DNA of 64,000 nucleotides from Citrobacter freundii ATCC 8090 = MTCC 1658 = NBRC 12681 (GTDB taxonomy: Bacteria > Pseudomonadota > Gammaproteobacteria > Enterobacterales > Enterobacteriaceae): assembly GCF_011064845.1 (NCBI RefSeq), contig NZ_CP049015.1:3658001-3722000 (forward strand), in the 5' to 3' direction. The notes under the pieces were generated by a model. It saw only the letters and a program-made list of their open reading frames with translations, was not told the origin of the DNA and searched no databases. Position numbers and translations under genes: made by a program. Of the stretch, positions 39,684 through 47,408 are shown one piece after another (the stretch's first letter is position 1; every line of letters begins with the position of its first letter).

Positions 39684-39694
39684 GGATAAGACAT

Positions 39695-40615
39695 ATGAAC
39701 CAACTGCAAGAAATCATTCAGATACTAAGTACTGGTGACGAAGGCACAACAAATGCTCTCATAAAAACGAAGATCCTTCTTTTCTCTATCGGGAAAAAGG
39801 AGCTTGCTGCATGGGTAAATCATGAGATCAACGGTTATCCTGATTCAGTTTCCCTTCCCGATTATAGAATTGTTGGCACAAGAATTCTTGCAGATCTGAA
39901 CAACGGCGTTCGCCTATATAGAGCTTTTCCGTTACCGATTGGCTACCTAAGTGAAGATGACTATGAAGATGCTACAACCAGTGAAGTTAGACTTTCAATC
40001 AGTCAAATCGAAGACCTAGTTACCAATGCTGGTGATAGCCATGCTCTTCAGCAGCCAATTCCTTTAGATTACGCGTTAGTTAAATATTGCAAAGGTATCG
40101 ATAGAGGCTATGAGTTAACACGCTGTTATAAAGAGATCGCGCTTCATAACTTCACTTCCATCTTAACTCAGGTCAGGTCACGACTACTTGATTTTATACT
40201 TGAACTTTCTGATCAAGTTTCTGAAATACCAGATGAGAAAAACATGACAGAAAAACTTAAAAATATCGACACGTCTTCATTATTCCATAACTCAATTTTT
40301 GGAGATAATACTGTCATAAACTTCGGAAATGAAAACTCATTTTCTGTGAATAACCACGTCGTAAAAAACGACACTGAATCATTAAAAGAGTATCTCTCCG
40401 CTCAGGGGTTCCCTAAATCTGATGTTAACGATTTAGAAATTGCTATTGGTGAAGATGGCCCGATAGCTAACAAACGTGGTGAATATGGTCATTCTGTTAG
40501 TAAATGGTTGGCAAATATTGCGAGTAAAGCAGCCCATGGTACTTTGGGCATAGGAATAGCTGCTGCAACTCAAGCAGCAACAGCTGCTCTGAAAAAATAC
40601 TACGGTCTATCATAA
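39695..40615 (+). CDS. AbiTii-domain protein, putative phage defence
   Basis: This 306-residue protein has an N-terminal half that reads like the AbiTii domain (GTTNALIKTKILLFSIGKKELAAW, then the HEINGYPDSVSLPDYR theme), first described in the abortive-infection protein AbiTii. A middle part rich in Asn/Asp follows. The C-terminal ~36 residues are small and hydrophobic with a helical pattern (GTLGIGIAAATQAATAALKK), which could enter a membrane. I start it at the ATG at 39695; the upstream frame would read through the ssrA terminator. The gene is AT-rich relative to the core. Anti-phage activity is inferred from the domain and the location. Confidence 0.7.
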   Translation: MNQLQEIIQILSTGDEGTTNALIKTKILLFSIGKKELAAWVNHEINGYPDSVSLPDYRIVGTRILADLNNGVRLYRAFPLPIGYLSEDDYEDATTSEVRLSISQIEDLVTNAGDSHALQQPIPLDYALVKYCKGIDRGYELTRCYKEIALHNFTSILTQVRSRLLDFILELSDQVSEIPDEKNMTEKLKNIDTSSLFHNSIFGDNTVINFGNENSFSVNNHVVKNDTESLKEYLSAQGFPKSDVNDLEIAIGEDGPIANKRGEYGHSVSKWLANIASKAAHGTLGIGIAAATQAATAALKKYYGLS

Positions 40616-40620
40616 CCATA

Positions 40621-40665
40621 ATGGGGTGTCGGGGGTCGGAGGTTCAAATCCTCTCGTGTCGACCA
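40621..40665 (+). repeat. 3' fragment of a tRNA-Pro gene (proL-like attachment site)
   Basis: These 45 bases match, from memory, the 3' part of the enteric tRNA-Pro(GGG) gene proL, from the anticodon stem to the CCA, with one difference in the acceptor stem (GTGTCGACCA instead of GTGCCGACCA). The 5' half of the tRNA is absent, so this is not a working tRNA. It is the kind of fragment left as an attachment site by elements that integrate at proL, and a decayed integrase lies directly downstream. Confidence 0.8.
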
Positions 40666-40676
40666 AAATTCCCGAA

Positions 40677-40705
40677 AAACCAACCTTCTACGGTTGGTTT
40701 TTTTA
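40677..40705 (+). terminator. Terminator after the tRNA-Pro fragment
   Basis: AAACCAACC and GGTTGGTTT form a perfect nine-base stem around a six-base loop, followed by a T-run. It probably travelled with the tRNA fragment and also ends the AbiTii gene transcript. Confidence 0.85.
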
Positions 40706-40746
40706 TACCTGTTTTCTGAACGGGGAATAATCGGGGAAAAACCCCG

Positions 40747-41365
40747 AAACAAAACATCGACTTTACCGTAAAGTTTCAGCTATTCAGTACCAAAGTGATA
40801 AATCAGAGGCAGAAAGTAGTTATGTGGTTGATTCGCTATCACCCGCAGAAGTAGACGCTTTACTCTCTGCTGCTGCCGATAAACAATGGGAGTATCTTTT
40901 CTGGTTCGCGATACAAACCGGGTTGCGTAACTCTGAACTGTGCGCTCTTCGTTGGCGTGATATCGACTTTGTAGGGAAGACAGTCCACGTTCAGAACGCC
41001 AGCGTAGTTGGTGTCATCAAAGGAACAAAAACAAAGGCCGGTACGCGGAAAGTAGAACTGACTGAAGAGGCATTGGCAGCTTTAGGCAGCCAGAAACTGT
41101 TCACTTTTATGAAGGATGAAACGATATTCGAAGATCCAAAAAGTAACAAACCATGGGCTAGTGCTGACGCAATTAGAAAAAAGCATGGGTTCCAAAACTA
41201 CGAAAGGCTGGGATTCGTTACCGTAATCCATATCAGACACGTCATACCTTCGCTACTAGCCTGAAAAGTCGGGGGTTAACCTATTCTGGTTGGCAACGAA
41301 AATGTGACAAAAGGTCCAGAAATGTTATTTCGACATTATGTGTTCATATCTCAAAGAGATATAAT
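40747..41365 (+). pseudogene. Tyrosine-type integrase remnant (truncated and frameshifted)
   Basis: The catalytic part of a phage/island integrase survives in three reading frames. The first frame gives SPAEVDALLSAAADKQ and TGLRNSELCALRWRDID, holding the first catalytic Arg (40926-40928). After a one-base loss near 41187 the second frame gives WVPKLRKAGIRYRNPY and TRHTFATSLKSRG, holding the second Arg (41240-41242). Further shifts give LFWLATKM and then ENVTKGPEMLFRHYVFIS with the nucleophile Tyr (41337-41339). The N-terminal DNA-binding domain is missing. It is next to the tRNA-Pro fragment, so it probably belonged to a proL-integrating element. It cannot make active enzyme as read. Confidence 0.9.
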
Positions 41366-41435
41366 GGAAATACATCTTTAAATATAAAAACAAAAAGTAA
41401 TTTAGATATAATTAATGGCCATCATAGGCCATTAA

Positions 41436-42125
41436 TTATATCAATGTTTTTTGAAAAGCGTAATTCTCAATACCATAATGAGTTACTAATACTGATAAAA
41501 ACTTATCTTTTGAAGATAAAACATCATCCAACATATTTCGCCGCACTAAAGAGACAAAAAGAGCTGCTGCTCTAGCTTGGCAATTAATAGACTTCGCTGG
41601 ATTAAATTCAATATCAGTAAAGCCATCAAAATTTAACAAATGGAGAGCTAATGTTTTATTTTGGTTAAGCGCACTTAAATATAACCAATCATAGAAAGCC
41701 GTTCTGGGAATAAGGGGCCATATAGTATTATAAAATTTGAAATTAACCAGACTCCCTGACTCCTTCAATCTCATATCTTTCTTGGCCTCTACAGAGCTTT
41801 TGTCTAAGATATCGACATATGGTCCTCCCATTTCAAATACTTTACTTGCCTGAAATGCAGATTCAACTGTAAACTCTTTACCAAGTTTTTTTGTCTTTAT
41901 TCTTAGATTAAAGGCACTAAGTTCTACTCCTAACTCATCCTCAGATTTACTAGAAATCTCCAACAAAGAGTTCACCCCCTGCTCATTCGCAGCTGCATGT
42001 AATGCCCTGATCGATTTTTGCTTTTGCGTTTTAGACATCCCTGGTGCCCAAGGGAAGTCTACATCCTTCGTAACGGATAGTACGTTACCGGCATTTGTAG
42101 GGATGAAAACAGGTCTAACGGCCAT
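41436..42125 (-). CDS. DarT1-associated NADAR-type antitoxin
   Basis: This 229-residue protein is of the NADAR superfamily, in the variety found beside DarT1 toxins. NADAR enzymes remove ADP-ribose from guanine in DNA. Family-like segments include FPWAPGMSKTQKQKSIRALH, LEISSKSEDELGVELSAFNL, AFQASKVFEMGGPY, PRTAFYDWLY and FNPAKSINCQARAAALFVSL. It begins three bases after the toxin stop on the minus strand, so both are on one transcript, toxin first. AT-rich. Family assignment is by recalled motifs; antitoxin activity is inferred. Confidence 0.8.
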   Translation of the reverse strand: MAVRPVFIPTNAGNVLSVTKDVDFPWAPGMSKTQKQKSIRALHAAANEQGVNSLLEISSKSEDELGVELSAFNLRIKTKKLGKEFTVESAFQASKVFEMGGPYVDILDKSSVEAKKDMRLKESGSLVNFKFYNTIWPLIPRTAFYDWLYLSALNQNKTLALHLLNFDGFTDIEFNPAKSINCQARAAALFVSLVRRNMLDDVLSSKDKFLSVLVTHYGIENYAFQKTLI

Positions 42126-42128
42126 AAC

Positions 42129-42758
42129 TTATCCTAAATAATAGTGCCTCTGAGAGTAGAGTGTTCTACCATTAAGATTAGCATAGTATCTCTGATGTGT
42201 CTGGGGATATAGTCCTTTGAAATGTTCGGCAGATTGTTTGTTAGGGTGAAATGTATTTACAATAAATGATGGGTCAATTTTTTCAAACACCAGCACTTCA
42301 GCTTGAACATCCGTTGTATATTCAGCAGGAAGGTTTGCATCTCTCTGAATGCCAAACACCTCATCTGAAAACAAAGCACTAAATGCCACATTCCCTTTCA
42401 TTAACTCAAGATCGTTAAAACGAACATTATTTGATGCTGCATTAGTGGGGTAAAATGCGCAATTCTTAGTCCAAAGAATGGATGGATTAATCTCTAATAT
42501 GACCCAGTTACCAGGTTTTAAGCTCCTATATTTCCAAAACATTTTTGCATTAGGGAAACTTATCGACAAACATATCGCATCTAAATGCCCATCAATCCTA
42601 TCTTCATCGTTGAAATCATAGTTATATTCATTCACTTCATCATCAAGCTCTGAACGTGATAAAAGACCATTTTCTAAAATAGAAGATAGATTGTCGCTAT
42701 GTGTAAAATGAAACAGTCTAGTAATATTACGTTGTTGAATTAATTCCTGAAGTGTCAT
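42129..42758 (-). CDS. DarT1-type DNA ADP-ribosyltransferase toxin
   Basis: This 209-residue protein is of the DarT family (DUF4433), which attaches ADP-ribose to DNA bases using NAD; DarT1 members modify guanine. The NAD-binding start LFHFTHSDNLSSIL (His17) is present. So are the DarT1-like segment ICLSISFPNAKMFWKYR, the NCAFYPTNAASNNVRF loop, and the late strand VQAEVLVFEKI with Glu154 as likely catalytic residue. Length is full for the family and no lesion is seen, so it looks active. Such toxins act in phage defence by blocking phage DNA replication. Role here is inferred. Confidence 0.82.
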   Translation of the reverse strand: MTLQELIQQRNITRLFHFTHSDNLSSILENGLLSRSELDDEVNEYNYDFNDEDRIDGHLDAICLSISFPNAKMFWKYRSLKPGNWVILEINPSILWTKNCAFYPTNAASNNVRFNDLELMKGNVAFSALFSDEVFGIQRDANLPAEYTTDVQAEVLVFEKIDPSFIVNTFHPNKQSAEHFKGLYPQTHQRYYANLNGRTLYSQRHYYLG

Positions 42759-42794
42759 TCTCTACATCCATTCGATTGATAAAACAACATACTG

Positions 42795-42823
42795 AAAATA
42801 TCATACAAAAAAAGTATCCTCAA
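42795..42823 (-). promoter_or_regulatory. Probable promoter of the darT1-NADAR operon
   Basis: On the minus strand TTGAGG (42818-42823), a 17-base spacer and TATTTT (42795-42800) resemble a sigma-70 promoter, about 37 bases upstream of the toxin start. No ribosome site better than AGAGA precedes the ATG, suggesting weak translation of the toxin. Confidence 0.45.
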
Positions 42824-42886
42824 ATGGTACGTATGTGATCAACTTCAAAATAAAACAAGAAATTACAGTTAGTTACCGAGAGTTGG

Positions 42887-43065
42887 CGCGGGTTCAACTC
42901 CCGCCAGCCAATCATGATTGGACAGTGCCAGGACGGTACTAGCAAAAACAGGAAGTTAGCAGTCTCAGCAGGACACCGACCAGACGGTGAGGGGACAAAA
43001 AAGGATACGCAAGGGAGCCGCGGCTCCCGAGTGACAAAAAAAGCCCGCTTATGCGGGTTTTTTTA
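42887..43065 (+). repeat. Island-flanking direct repeat, copy 2 (partial ssrA 3' end plus trailer)
   Basis: This is the second copy of 39499-39683. It starts at CGCGGGTTCAACTCCCGCC and continues through the trailer and terminator, but lacks five bases (TCCAC) of the tmRNA acceptor end, so GCCAG joins CCAATC directly. The CCAATCATGATTGG palindrome is kept (42908-42921). It marks the right end of the island. Confidence 0.9.
43041..43064 (+). terminator. Terminator in repeat copy 2
   Basis: AGCCCGC and GCGGGTT form the same hairpin as in copy 1 with one G-T wobble and a different loop, followed by T7. Confidence 0.85.
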
Positions 43066-43433
43066 TGCTCTTTGACCCGTCCTGAATAGCGTTGGCACGT
43101 TCCAGACTTAAATCCGGAGAACGTGATGATAGCTGAATACGAACAAGCAGATTAATTTCCTGACACCCCTTTATATTTAACAGTGAACGACCATGGTTAA
43201 ATAACACCCCTACAAACTTAAAATCGTCACGATAAAAAGAAACATATTTTTTAAATATATTTGTCATTTAAACATTCGACATAGTTAGCCCCCCCCACGC
43301 CACATAGTGTAAAAATATCCAGTTAACTTCTCCATGAACAACTCTTGAATTTTCCTACTAAATACATATATTACGCATCCCGTTCAGTACATAGAATAAC
43401 CTTTGATTTTTTTAATTGATATTGGAGTTACGA
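43066..43433. other. Region upstream of the inverse autotransporter
   Basis: There are 368 bases without a convincing gene. A minus-strand open frame of 72 codons (43049-43267) starts here but its end runs into the repeat terminator, and I recognise nothing in it. A run of eight C lies at 43289-43296. The region turns AT-rich towards the adhesin start. Confidence 0.5.
43345..43372 (+). promoter_or_regulatory. Possible promoter of the inverse autotransporter
   Basis: TTGAAT (43345-43350), a 16-base spacer and TATATT (43367-43372) fit sigma-70 reasonably, about 62 bases before the ATG. The region is AT-rich, so chance matches are likely. Confidence 0.4.
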
Positions 43434-46400
43434 ATGTCAAATAAGAAAATTTCGCGGAGCAATGGGGCAACAGGCCCCGTTAATAAGGTTGTCGCATGGT
43501 CAACAATCGCTTTGCAGGCCCTGTATCCTGCCCTTCTTAGCTTCACGCCAACCATTAGCCATGCGTCAGCCGTTAAGGCATCGCAGACCGCCGCAGAACA
43601 GCAAGAACTGCGCGGCCTGTCTTCTCTCGCCGCGCAAGCTGGCAGAAGTATTGAAAACGGCCATGCGGGCAGTTTTGCTGCCAATACCGTCTCAGCACAG
43701 GCAACGAAGGAGGTGGTAGAGTGGCTACAGAAGTACGGTAATGCGCGTATTCAACTCAACGTCGATGACGCTTTCTCGTTGAAAGATTCGTCGTTCGATT
43801 TCCTTTATCCGTGGATTGATACAAAGCAGCATGTTTTATTTAGCCAGACATCGCTTCACCGTACCGATGACAGAACCCAAACTAATATCGGTATGGGTTA
43901 TCGCTACTTCACGGCGGATAATTCAATGCTGGGCGCAAACTTATTTTATGACTACGATTTAAGTCGTCATCACGCACGTATGGGTGCAGGCGTTGAGTAT
44001 TGGCGAGATTATTTACATGCAGGCGCAAATGCTTATTTAAGATTATCAAAATGGAAGGATTCCCACGATCTGGATGATTATCAGGAACGTCCAGCGGATG
44101 GATGGGATATCTATACCCAAGGTTGGTTGCCATCGTATCCGCAACTGGGCGCATCGCTTAAATATGAAAAGTATTACGGCAAGAATGTCGGCCTCTTTGG
44201 CAGCGATCATCTTCAGGAAAATCCGTACGCCTTTACAGGCGGGATCAGCTATACGCCGGTTCCGCTAGTTACGCTTTCCGCTGAACACAAGCAGGGGCAG
44301 AGCAATACTCATGATTCACGCTTCGGCGTAGAGATTAACTATCGCCCCGGCATCTCGCTGGCGAAGCAGTTGGACAGCGACAATGTTGCGTTGATGCGCG
44401 AAGTTCAGCACGGACGCTACGATTTTGTCGAACGAAATAACAATATTGTTCTGGAATACCGCAAAAAATCGGTTCTGAAAATCCGCCTGCCTGAAAGCGT
44501 ACAGGGGGAAGGTGGCACCGTTGTTCCGGTGACTATTTCACTGGATAAATCCCACTGGGGCATTCAGTCGGTAGAGTGGAACGATAGCGCATTTGCCGCC
44601 GCTGGCGGGCGCATTTCCGGTAGCGGCACGTCATGGCAACTGACGTTACCCGCTTATACACCAGGCGGCACCAATCAGTGGCAGATCGGCGCAACGGCGC
44701 GAGATATTAAAGGAAACGTCTCTAACTATGCGGTGATGAGCGTGATGGTGACGGGGAATTCAGCCACTGTCGGCACAATGGATTTTACATTGAACGACGA
44801 GCAGCAACCGATCATCGCGGCTGATGGGAAGTCACAGCATCCGGTTAAGCTGGTGCTTAAAGATACCAATGGCAATCCGTTAACAGGGCTTGCACATGAC
44901 ATTGAGTTGTCTTTGGCATTTACGCCTGACGCACAGAGAAATCGTGAGCGTTCGGCACTGGCTCCAAAGCTTGGTGAAGTACAGGAAACCCGTTCCGGGG
45001 TGTATACCGCTATGCTGACGCCGGGTTTAACGGCGGGGACGGCACGCATAACCGCTAAAGTCCTGGGTAAAACAGAAACCCTGACAGTGACACTAAAAGC
45101 GGTTTCCGCCGAGTCGGCAAAATCGACATTCACGGTAATGCCCATGGAGCAGGTCGTAGGGCACCCGATTAACCTGGCGTTAGAAGCAAAAGATAAAGAC
45201 GGGACTGCCATCACCGGCGACGACAGCTTACGTTTTTATGCTGTTTCAGCCAGCGGCGAGATCCGTTTTACTGCAGTAGAAGAGAAAGACGGCGTGTACA
45301 GCGCTAAGGCAACATCTGAACTGGCTCAGGCGACACGCATTGGTGTGACGTCACAAAAACATGATTTCTCCGGGCTGGAAAAACAAGCCAACTGGATTGC
45401 AGACAAAACGCAGCCGGTGGTGCAGGCGTTTAACCTGACCAGAGACAATGCGCTGGCGGATGGCAAACAGAGTAATGTCGCGGTCGTTACCCTGACCGAC
45501 CCTTATGGTAACGCGCTATCCGGATACACGGTCACCCTGGCGTTACCGTCACAGGTCAAGGTTGCGAATGGCGAGAACGTTGCCACCACCGATGCCAAAG
45601 GTGAAGCAAGATTCTCACTGACCAGTTCAACGCCGGGAACCTATGAGGTTACGCTGAACGTGGGGAACATCAGCTCATCCCTAAGCGTCACATTTGCCTC
45701 TGCAATGGAGGGGGCAACATTGTCTCTGACAGCCAAAGACAATGGCGCAATCACCGATATTGCAGCAAACGGTCGCGATGGTGCCACGCTTGAGATCATG
45801 CTCAACAATACCAACGCGTCGGTTGAAGGACAGAAAGTGGAGCTTATCGTAACGCCACAAGGTCTCGTGTATCCGGACAAAATCACCACCAATAAAGAGG
45901 GTTACGCGACGGTAACGTTAACAACGGTTAAGGCGGGTCATTACACCGTTAATGCCAGGGTTACAGATGGGCAGCACAGCGTTGAGTCCTCAAGCGTTGA
46001 CCTGGAATTCGTACCTGATATTAACAGCGCAGTGCTGAATTTGGCGGCACCTGCTGAGAGCATCGTGGCAAACGCATCAGCTACGCATGAAATTCAGGTA
46101 CAGGTTGTCGACGGTGAGAACAACCCATTTAGTGGCAACGTGCACCTGACCAGTACCCCTGCCAGTGGATTAAAACTGGGCCAGTCAGAACTGACATTGG
46201 ATGAGAAAGGAATGGCATCAACAACCTTTGTTGCCACAGAAGCCGGGCACTATCAATTGCAGGCAACCTTTATCAAAGAGGGTAAACGCGTTACGGCGGG
46301 TAAGGCGATTGAGGTGGTATCAGATCTGCAAAATGCAGCGTTGACGATCGAACCGTCAACCACATCCGCCGTAGTGAGTGATGTGGATAACGTGGCGTTT

Positions 46401-46976
46401 ACCCTGCATCTGAGCGATACATCGGGGAACAGCGTCAGCAACCGTAAGCTGAAGATTACGGCCACAGGCCCATCGCCACGCGATCCTCTGGTGATTGATA
46501 ATACGCTTGTCACCACCAATGCTTCCGGTACTGCGACCGTAAATGTCCACGGTCAAAAGGCGGGTCGTTACACGCTGACCGCCACATTGGCTGAACACGG
46601 TAGCAACGTCTCGGCAAATGCTTCGCTGATACTGAATGCTGATGCCCAGAATCCAGTACTCACTCTGGAGCAGGATTTTGGCTACGTCGTTGCCAACCTT
46701 GAGCCGATGGGCTTTATGGCCCGATTGCGAGATAAATTTGGCAATCCGTTAAACGGCAGTGTCGAATTTAGCGCAGGCAGCAGAGCCAAACCCGACAGCG
46801 GAACCTTTACGATGACACCGGATAAAACCAACTTTAAGTTAGGAAATGCCTACTCTGAACTGAGAACGGATACTGCTGGTGAAAGTTGGGTGAAAGTGAA
46901 GGCAACGACGGGAGATAAAACGTTGGAAAAAGAACTCACCGTCTGGGTAGTTGAGAATCATCAACCGAATTCCTGA
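43434..46976 (+). CDS. Intimin/invasin-family inverse autotransporter adhesin
   Basis: This 1180-residue type Ve secreted adhesin has a long signal peptide with hydrophobic core (VVAWSTIALQALYPALL) and probable cleavage near SHA. No LysM domain follows; instead a helical lead-in (about 60-100) goes straight into the intimin-type 12-strand barrel (about 105-325), with WIDTKQHVLFSQTSLHRTDD, YRYFTADNSMLGANLFYDYD and GWDIYTQGWLPSYPQLG. The segment after it begins the surface part: about seven Ig-like (Big_1-type) domains with recurring themes such as GEARFSLTSSTPGTYEVTL and GYATVTLTTVKAGHYTV. It resembles E. coli YeeJ-type and Salmonella SinH-type proteins in plan. I chose the ATG at 43434 with GGAG ahead. 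Ligand unknown. Confidence 0.9.
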   Translation: MSNKKISRSNGATGPVNKVVAWSTIALQALYPALLSFTPTISHASAVKASQTAAEQQELRGLSSLAAQAGRSIENGHAGSFAANTVSAQATKEVVEWLQKYGNARIQLNVDDAFSLKDSSFDFLYPWIDTKQHVLFSQTSLHRTDDRTQTNIGMGYRYFTADNSMLGANLFYDYDLSRHHARMGAGVEYWRDYLHAGANAYLRLSKWKDSHDLDDYQERPADGWDIYTQGWLPSYPQLGASLKYEKYYGKNVGLFGSDHLQENPYAFTGGISYTPVPLVTLSAEHKQGQSNTHDSRFGVEINYRPGISLAKQLDSDNVALMREVQHGRYDFVERNNNIVLEYRKKSVLKIRLPESVQGEGGTVVPVTISLDKSHWGIQSVEWNDSAFAAAGGRISGSGTSWQLTLPAYTPGGTNQWQIGATARDIKGNVSNYAVMSVMVTGNSATVGTMDFTLNDEQQPIIAADGKSQHPVKLVLKDTNGNPLTGLAHDIELSLAFTPDAQRNRERSALAPKLGEVQETRSGVYTAMLTPGLTAGTARITAKVLGKTETLTVTLKAVSAESAKSTFTVMPMEQVVGHPINLALEAKDKDGTAITGDDSLRFYAVSASGEIRFTAVEEKDGVYSAKATSELAQATRIGVTSQKHDFSGLEKQANWIADKTQPVVQAFNLTRDNALADGKQSNVAVVTLTDPYGNALSGYTVTLALPSQVKVANGENVATTDAKGEARFSLTSSTPGTYEVTLNVGNISSSLSVTFASAMEGATLSLTAKDNGAITDIAANGRDGATLEIMLNNTNASVEGQKVELIVTPQGLVYPDKITTNKEGYATVTLTTVKAGHYTVNARVTDGQHSVESSSVDLEFVPDINSAVLNLAAPAESIVANASATHEIQVQVVDGENNPFSGNVHLTSTPASGLKLGQSELTLDEKGMASTTFVATEAGHYQLQATFIKEGKRVTAGKAIEVVSDLQNAALTIEPSTTSAVVSDVDNVAFTLHLSDTSGNSVSNRKLKITATGPSPRDPLVIDNTLVTTNASGTATVNVHGQKAGRYTLTATLAEHGSNVSANASLILNADAQNPVLTLEQDFGYVVANLEPMGFMARLRDKFGNPLNGSVEFSAGSRAKPDSGTFTMTPDKTNFKLGNAYSELRTDTAGESWVKVKATTGDKTLEKELTVWVVENHQPNS

Positions 46977-46990
46977 TCGGGATATAAACA

Positions 46991-47020
46991 GGAGATAGCC
47001 GCAGCATGGCGGCTATCTCC
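46991..47020 (+). terminator. Hairpin terminator after the inverse autotransporter
   Basis: GGAGATAGCCGC and GCGGCTATCTCC form a perfect twelve-base stem with a six-base loop, 14 bases after the stop, followed by CTTTCT. Confidence 0.8.
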
Positions 47021-47408
47021 CTTTCTATATATTGTCCACACGTCTTCTACCCACTAAGACTCAGAACTGTAATAGGTATAGCAAAGCTAAGTTCACTCTC
47101 GACGATTCCCCCTCCCCCGTTGATTTTAAAACAAGCAGCAATATAATAAAGGGGCTGGAAATATCGGCAAAGCCTCAGGTAAAATATTTTAAGACTTATG
47201 GCTACATTATCAAAATTAATTTATCACGTGACAAACTACGCAGGGAGACTTGAATCAAGTATCCAGTACTGATGTTTACACCACATTAATGACACATGAC
47301 ATATATCATCAATTCGGAGATCTGCATTTTCACTCTCAAAATGTGGCCCGATAAATACCTTACCCCAAAAGTGTTAAATTTTTATTATGATTATTTTGCG
47401 GAGAGTTT
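47021..47408. other. Region between the two autotransporter genes
   Basis: There are 388 bases of AT-rich sequence holding the upstream control region of the next gene. A 73-codon frame (47032-47253) overlaps it but lacks a ribosome site and recognisable content. GGAGAG just before 47409 is the ribosome site of the downstream gene. Confidence 0.5.

Noticed and set aside
40621..40665. A functional tRNA-Pro
   Set aside because: The 5' half of the tRNA is absent; upstream bases are the end of the AbiTii-domain gene and do not pair as acceptor and D arms.
42887..43065. A second tmRNA gene
   Set aside because: Only the T-arm side and the trailer are present. The 5' half, the tag frame and five bases of the acceptor end are missing.
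43049..43267. Small minus-strand gene of 72 codons next to the island edge
   Set aside because: No ribosome site, no familiar motif, and its end runs into the terminator of repeat copy 2.
47032..47253. Small plus-strand gene of 73 codons between the autotransporters
   Set aside because: No ribosome site or recognisable content; the region is AT-rich promoter-like sequence.
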